Source: Dokdonella_A sp049583635 (GTDB taxonomy: Bacteria > Pseudomonadota > Gammaproteobacteria > Xanthomonadales > Rhodanobacteraceae). Taken from it: a stretch of DNA of 17,806 nt. This document shows, one piece after another, positions 13,924 to 17,806 of this stretch. The stretch lies in assembly GCA_049583635.1 (NCBI GenBank), contig JBAUWF010000071.1:1-17806 (forward strand). Reading direction: 5' to 3'. Both the position numbers and the translations under genes were made by a program. Below the pieces are notes generated by a model. That model worked only from the letters and a program-made list of their open reading frames with translations. It was not told the origin of the DNA and did not search any database. The stretch's first letter is position 1; every line of letters starts with the position of its first letter.

Positions 13924-15410
13924 GCGCGTACCTGCGATGCGTGGACGGCACAAGGCTCAACGAGATACTGGAGCGCGTGCGCCGCCTGCGGGTATGGATC
14001 ATCGGCGACATCATGCTGGATGAGTATGTAGCGGGCAGTGCAGATCGCATTTCGCCAGAAGCGCCGGTTCCGGTCGTTCGCGCGGGAGGAATCGATTCCC
14101 GTCTCGGTGGCGCGGCCAATGTCGCCCGCCAGGTCGTCGCCCTTGGCGCCCATGCGACTCTCGCAGGACTGCTTGGCGAGGACGAGGCGGGCGATCAGAT
14201 TCTTCGGCTTTGCAGCGAGTGCGCCATCGACACGCGAGCAGTAACGCGGGTGGCTGGCCGGCATTCGACGCGCAAGCTGCGCGTGCTGGCTAGGAATCAT
14301 CAGATGTTGCGATTGGATTGGGAAGACCCGACCGCGTTTCCGCGCAGCCTCGTCCCGCAAATGATCGAGCACCTCAAACGCGAACCACCCCCGGATGTTG
14401 TCATCCTGAGTGATTACTCAAAGGGTGTACTGACGCAACAAACGATTGATGGCATCGCTGGAATTTGCCGACCCCTCAATATCCGCATCGTGGTTGATCC
14501 GAAGAGACGCGATTTCAGCGAATACCGCGGCGCAAACCTGCTTACACCAAACCTGCGCGAATTGCAGCTGGCGGCCCGGCATGCGTTCGATCCCGACGAC
14601 GCCAACGCCATTGCGCGAACCGCTCGGACGCTCGCTGTGGCTGCAGGGCTGGATGCGCTTGTCGTCACGCTGGGAGACCGCGGCATGCTGATCGTGCCGG
14701 CAAGCGATCCGGAAGTGGCCATTCCCGCATCCTCGCCTCATGCCGTGTCCGACCCGACGGGCGCCGGCGATACGGTGGTCGCAACCCTCGGAACTTGTCT
14801 CGGTGCGGGCGCAACCCTCGTCGAAGCGGCGCATATTGCAAACGTGGCAGCCGGTATTGCGGTGTGCCGGGTCGGAGCCGTTGCGGTCGAAGTTCCGGCA
14901 ATAACTGCGGCATTGGGCGGCGGCGCCGCAAGCAGCGTGCTTGGCACCGAGGATGTCACTGCCAAGGTCGGCGCATGGCGCGCTGCCGGAAAGCGAATCG
15001 CGTTCACCAACGGTTGCTTCGATTTACTGCATGCAGGGCACCTGTCCCTGCTGCACCAAGCCGCCAATTGTGCGGACAAGCTGGTCGTTGGGATCAACAG
15101 CGATGCGTCGATTCAACGCCTCAAGGGACCGGGCCGGCCCATTGTTCCGGAGAACGAACGAGCTGCCCTGCTGGCGGCACTAGCCTGTGTCGACGCCGTC
15201 ACCATATTCGACCAGGACACGCCACTCGAATTGCTTCGTCTGCTGCGCCCCGAGGTACTCGTCAAGGGAAGCGACTATCGGCTCGACCAAATCGTCGGCC
15301 GCGATCTGGTCGAAGCCGGCGGGGGACGCGTTCTCCTCGTACCGCTGGTTCCCGAAAAGTCGTCCACCGCACTGATCGAGCGGATGATGCACAGCCTTCA
15401 GCGCAACTGA
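13920..15410 (+). CDS. hldE: bifunctional heptose-7-phosphate kinase / heptose-1-phosphate adenylyltransferase
   Basis: HldE phosphorylates D-glycero-beta-D-manno-heptose-7-phosphate at C1 and later adenylylates heptose-1-phosphate. The 496-residue protein (E. coli 477) has a ribokinase-type N-terminal half: GDIMLDEYVAGSADRISPEA (29-48), GGAANVARQVVALG (63-76), ILSDYSKGVL (162-171), VVDPKRRDF and the catalytic DPTGAGDT (278-285). The C-terminal half is a nucleotidyltransferase with TNGCFDLLHAGHLSLL (363-378), GINSDASIQRLKGPGRP, LVKGSDY and the end motif PEKSSTALIERM. The ATG shares the ATGA overlap with the preceding fusion gene, so the two are translationally coupled. The kinase-adenylyltransferase architecture indicates the ADP route, not the GDP-heptose route. 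Confidence 0.97.
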   Translation: MSAYLRCVDGTRLNEILERVRRLRVWIIGDIMLDEYVAGSADRISPEAPVPVVRAGGIDSRLGGAANVARQVVALGAHATLAGLLGEDEAGDQILRLCSECAIDTRAVTRVAGRHSTRKLRVLARNHQMLRLDWEDPTAFPRSLVPQMIEHLKREPPPDVVILSDYSKGVLTQQTIDGIAGICRPLNIRIVVDPKRRDFSEYRGANLLTPNLRELQLAARHAFDPDDANAIARTARTLAVAAGLDALVVTLGDRGMLIVPASDPEVAIPASSPHAVSDPTGAGDTVVATLGTCLGAGATLVEAAHIANVAAGIAVCRVGAVAVEVPAITAALGGGAASSVLGTEDVTAKVGAWRAAGKRIAFTNGCFDLLHAGHLSLLHQAANCADKLVVGINSDASIQRLKGPGRPIVPENERAALLAALACVDAVTIFDQDTPLELLRLLRPEVLVKGSDYRLDQIVGRDLVEAGGGRVLLVPLVPEKSSTALIERMMHSLQRN

Positions 15411-15463
15411 ATGGGTGCGCAGCCGCCAGCTTCTGCCTATCAAAATAACGGGATGTCCATTCA

Positions 15464-15781
15464 GGCTATATCGGTTCATCCGGTCGCAGCGCGGCTCGCT
15501 TCGAGGCGGAATACGACATCCTGTTCAGCCAGCGCCTGATTCTGACGCCCGACTTCGAAGTCAATCTGTACATTCGCGACGATCCGCAGCGCGGCATCGG
15601 CGCGGGATTGTCCGATGTCGAGCTCGGATTGCGGCTGCGCTACGAGATCACCCGCCGGTTCGCGCCGGACATTGGCGTAGACTTGGTACGGAAGTTTGGA
15701 AAAACCGCGGATTTTGCGCGTGCCGTGGGAGAGCCTGTCTACGATCCGCAACTTGTCGCCGGCCTGCACGTCTGGTTCTAG
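15464..15781 (+). pseudogene. copB: 3' remnant of copB (outer-membrane copper resistance protein B)
   Basis: In the frame ending with TAG at 15779-15781, about 105 codons read like the C terminus of CopB/PcoB. They include GYIGSSGRSAARFEAEYDIL, SQRLILTPDFEVNL, DDPQRGIGAGLSDVELGLRL, RYEITRRFAPDIGV, RKFGKTADFARA and a last W-F, the aromatic end typical of outer-membrane barrels. The frame is closed upstream by a TAA at 15446 and has no ATG or GTG start in between, so most of the ~250-400-residue protein is missing. CopB lets excess copper be handled at the outer membrane, usually beside CopA. The homology begins only some 50 bp after hldE, which points to a deletion that joined the heptose operon to the end of a copper cluster. 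The reading frame itself is undamaged, suggesting a fairly recent event. Confidence 0.75.
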
Positions 15782-15787
15782 TACCCA

Positions 15788-15911
15788 TTGAATTGTGCGG
15801 CCAGGGATAGCCGCTCCTTGATCCTCGCGATCACGGATGATCGCAATAATCTTGAACAGTGCAGCCAGGGATGGCCGCAGTTTGACCTTGGCAATCAGGG
15901 ATGATCGCAAA
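15788..15911 (+). repeat. four imperfect tandem 30-bp repeats
   Basis: Units lie at 15788-15817, 15818-15847, 15852-15881 and 15882-15911. Each begins with TTGA and contains a CAGGGATG-like core (CAGGGATAGCCGC, CACGGATGATCGC, CAGGGATGGCCGC, CAGGGATGATCGC) ending in CGC. Units 1+2 and 3+4 form a 60-bp duplication with about 47 of 60 positions equal by my count, separated by 4 bp. The array begins 6 bp after the copB remnant and ends 18 bp before the cytochrome ATG. Confidence 0.8.
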
Positions 15912-15929
15912 AGCAAAGGAGCAACCATC

Positions 15930-16547
15930 ATGCGTTTCATTGCAGCTTTCATCCTGTGGATCGTGATCATCATCGTCGGCGGCGCGATCTTCGTCTGGTC
16001 CGGCATCTACAACATCGGCGCCGACGTGCCGCACTGGCCGGTCACCGTGCAGATCATCAATGCATTGCGCGATCATTCGATAGCTCAGCGTGACGGTAAC
16101 GTGACGGTGCCGAATCTCGATGATCCAAACCTGATCGCCGAGGGCGCGCATCACTATGCGCAAATGTGCACCGGCTGCCACCTGGCGCCCGGCAAGGAGG
16201 ACAGCGAAATGCGCCAGGGTCTTTATCCGAAACCGCCGCCGCTCGCGAAGATCGGCATCGACAATCCCGCCGAGGCGTTCTGGATCATCAAGCACGGCAT
16301 CAAGATGACCGCGATGCCGGCCTGGGGCATCACCCATGACGATCAGAAGATCTGGAGCATGGTTGCGTTCGTGCGCAAGTTGCCGAAGCTGAGCGAGACG
16401 GAATATCGGCAGATGACTGCGAGTGCCGGTAACGGTGCAGAAACCCCGCACACCGACCAGAACGCCAATCCCGGCGCACAGATGCCGAACGCGGACGAAA
16501 CGGCGCCGATCCAGGATGCCGCGAAAACAATCGCACCTTCGCACTGA
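15930..16547 (+). CDS. membrane-anchored cytochrome c
   Basis: The 205-residue protein starts at ATG 15930, eight bases after a strong AAAGGAG. One N-terminal membrane helix (about residues 3-25, uncleaved-anchor type) puts the rest in the periplasm. A single class I haem c domain follows: the CTGCH haem-attachment site (C80, C83, H84) in YAQMCTGCHLAPGKEDSE, and the axial methionine probably M129 in KHGIKMTAMPAWG. The final ~40 residues are Pro, Asn and Ala rich and probably disordered. Such small cytochromes with the YNIGADVPH-like segment after the anchor are, as I recall, often found near copper-resistance genes, which fits the copB remnant just upstream. The redox partner is unknown. Confidence 0.9.
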   Translation: MRFIAAFILWIVIIIVGGAIFVWSGIYNIGADVPHWPVTVQIINALRDHSIAQRDGNVTVPNLDDPNLIAEGAHHYAQMCTGCHLAPGKEDSEMRQGLYPKPPPLAKIGIDNPAEAFWIIKHGIKMTAMPAWGITHDDQKIWSMVAFVRKLPKLSETEYRQMTASAGNGAETPHTDQNANPGAQMPNADETAPIQDAAKTIAPSH

Positions 16548-16648
16548 CCCGAGCGACCGCACGGTTACATCGGAAAACGCGACCTTGGCGCCTATGGGCG
16601 TGGGCGACGGACGTTATTGCTGCGACCGGAACCTCGCGCCGAAGGCAA

Positions 16649-17734
16649 TCACGGAGGTACTGCCGCATCCACATGGCCGCCGGTAACCTGACGTTCGATG
16701 ATGAACGCGGTCGCGTGATTCACCGGGATCGGCGCGTAGTCGGCGCCGAACGTCACCTCGCCGAGTTTCCATCCGGCGGGGCGTCGAACCGCGCCCCAGA
16801 AACGAAGCAAGGTGCGCCATTGCATCATCACGACACCGTAATCGTTGTCCGCGTCCACTGAGGGATCCCCGACTCCGGTCGGCCGCGCGGGTTCGCCGTA
16901 CAGTGCCGTCCCGAACAAGACATCCCACACCGGCAGGACTTGCCCGAAGTTGCAATTGTGCAGGTCCGGTCGCGTGACGTCGACGCGCATGTGGTGCAGA
17001 CGATGGAATTTCGGATCGACCAGCAGTCGTTCCAGCCGCCGACCGAAACCAATGCGCACATTGGCATGCGAGAAATTCTGGACCAGTTCGCTGATCAGGT
17101 TCAGCAGGGCGAACTGATCCGGCGCCACGCCCATCACGATACCCACCGTGGCCAGCACCATCGACTGCAGGAATCCATCCAGATAACTCCCGCGGTCGTT
17201 GGTCCAGCAACTCATCTGGCGTTGACTGTGATGCATGCTGTGCAGCGCCCACCACCATGGAATCGCATGCTGCGTGCGATGCATCCAGTAATACGTGAAA
17301 TCGAAAACCACGTAGTACATCGCGAACAGGACAAACGGATGCTGGCGCAGCGCGGGCAGCCAGTGGGTCAGGCTGAACAGCGAGTCTTCGGGATTCGCGC
17401 CGGGGCCGCAGGCCACACCGAGCCAGTGGCTCAACGGCATCAGCACCAGATAGGCGAACAACGGGTTCAGGCCCATCAGCATGATCAGGGTATAGCGCCG
17501 GTCGACGCGGGTCAGGCGACGATCGGACCAGCGCTGCGCCGGCATCAGGCTTTCCAGTGGCCGGAAAATCAGCGCGATGATGCCAACCTGGATGATCGCG
17601 ATCATCCACGCCTCGGCGATATCGTGGGGATCGCCGGATACGCCGGTCAGGTGCAATCGCGTGAGCATCGGGACGACGGCGTGCGCGGCCACCCAGTCGG
17701 CCATGTGCATCCAGATTTGAGACAGCTCATGCAT
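16649..17734 (-). CDS. fatty acid hydroxylase / sterol desaturase family protein
   Basis: The 361-residue integral membrane protein belongs to the di-iron fatty acid hydroxylase superfamily. Helices are evident at about 42-58, 84-102, 133-150 and 189-205. The histidine boxes are complete: HRTQH (152-156), HSMHH (165-169), and HRLHH (244-248), with further His at 223 and 259 (DLHNCNFGQ). These bind two irons that activate oxygen for C-H hydroxylation or desaturation of a lipid. The bacterial substrate cannot be read from the sequence; hydroxylated fatty acids, carotenoids or hopanoid/sterol-like lipids are all known in the superfamily. ATG 17734 gives the longest frame; Met at 17710 is an alternative, and no strong Shine-Dalgarno is present. 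It converges with the cytochrome gene across about 100 bp. Confidence 0.9.
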   Translation of the reverse strand: MHELSQIWMHMADWVAAHAVVPMLTRLHLTGVSGDPHDIAEAWMIAIIQVGIIALIFRPLESLMPAQRWSDRRLTRVDRRYTLIMLMGLNPLFAYLVLMPLSHWLGVACGPGANPEDSLFSLTHWLPALRQHPFVLFAMYYVVFDFTYYWMHRTQHAIPWWWALHSMHHSQRQMSCWTNDRGSYLDGFLQSMVLATVGIVMGVAPDQFALLNLISELVQNFSHANVRIGFGRRLERLLVDPKFHRLHHMRVDVTRPDLHNCNFGQVLPVWDVLFGTALYGEPARPTGVGDPSVDADNDYGVVMMQWRTLLRFWGAVRRPAGWKLGEVTFGADYAPIPVNHATAFIIERQVTGGHVDAAVPP

Positions 17735-17796
17735 TGAATTTCATGGCGCCGCGAATTGCGCAGCGCGATGGTCTGAAGGCGCCATTTGGGTGCGCA

Positions 17797-17802
17797 AGTA
17801 TA
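17797..17802 (-). promoter_or_regulatory. possible -10 box of the desaturase-family gene
   Basis: On the minus strand TATACT differs from the TATAAT consensus at one base and lies about 62 bp before the ATG. The matching -35 would fall outside the window, so the call cannot be completed. Confidence 0.3.
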
Positions 17803-17806
17803 GTGC

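Noticed and set aside
15788..15911. CRISPR array
   Set aside because: The 30-bp units are directly abutting and diverged from each other; there are no unique spacers between identical repeats and no cas genes.
16614..17609. 331-codon minus-strand frame overlapping the desaturase-family gene
   Set aside because: It is out of phase with the frame carrying all histidine boxes and shows no motif itself.

Overview
The window is high-GC DNA from a Gram-negative bacterium, most likely a gammaproteobacterium of the Xanthomonadales/Rhodanobacteraceae type. This placement is inferred from the gammaproteobacterial forms of Dxs, OxyR, PrmC and HldE, from a heptose-containing LPS pathway, and from an HNH protein family I recall as common in xanthomonads. 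No rRNA, tRNA, complete IS element or CRISPR array is visible.

Left part (1-7972). A gene for a SLOG nucleotide-binding domain fused to a four-helix SLATT-like membrane region (442-2178) is followed by an HNH endonuclease gene (2275-2895). Next comes the isoprenoid gene dxs (3127-5019). Convergent to it is a coupled minus-strand pair: a small PycTM-like membrane effector (6495-5944) whose stop codon directly abuts the start of prmC (5943-5107). A frameshifted, 3'-truncated alpha/beta-hydrolase remnant (6623-6855) lies before oxyR (7019-7972), which has a TTG start and both redox cysteines.

Right part (7973-17806). A 545-bp gap without a convincing gene precedes a GT9 heptosyltransferase-like gene (8518-9744), which converges with an ArnT-like GT39/GT83 membrane glycosyltransferase (11517-9763). 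Divergent from the latter is a tight operon hldD - gmhB/gmhA fusion - hldE (11782-15410). These three ORFs encode all five activities from sedoheptulose-7-phosphate to ADP-L-glycero-D-manno-heptose. The GT9 and GT83 proteins are plausible consumers or partners in LPS core and lipid A building.

Immediately after hldE lies the C-terminal end of a CopB outer-membrane copper-resistance protein without its start (about 15464-15781). It is followed by four tandem 30-bp repeats, a membrane-anchored cytochrome c gene (15930-16547), and a convergent fatty acid hydroxylase/sterol desaturase family gene (17734-16649).

The points most worth a second look are the SLOG-SLATT gene with its HNH neighbour, the orphan Pycsar-type effector coupled to prmC, the GmhB-GmhA fusion inside a compact heptose operon, the 30-bp repeat array before the cytochrome gene, and two gene remnants that record past deletions.
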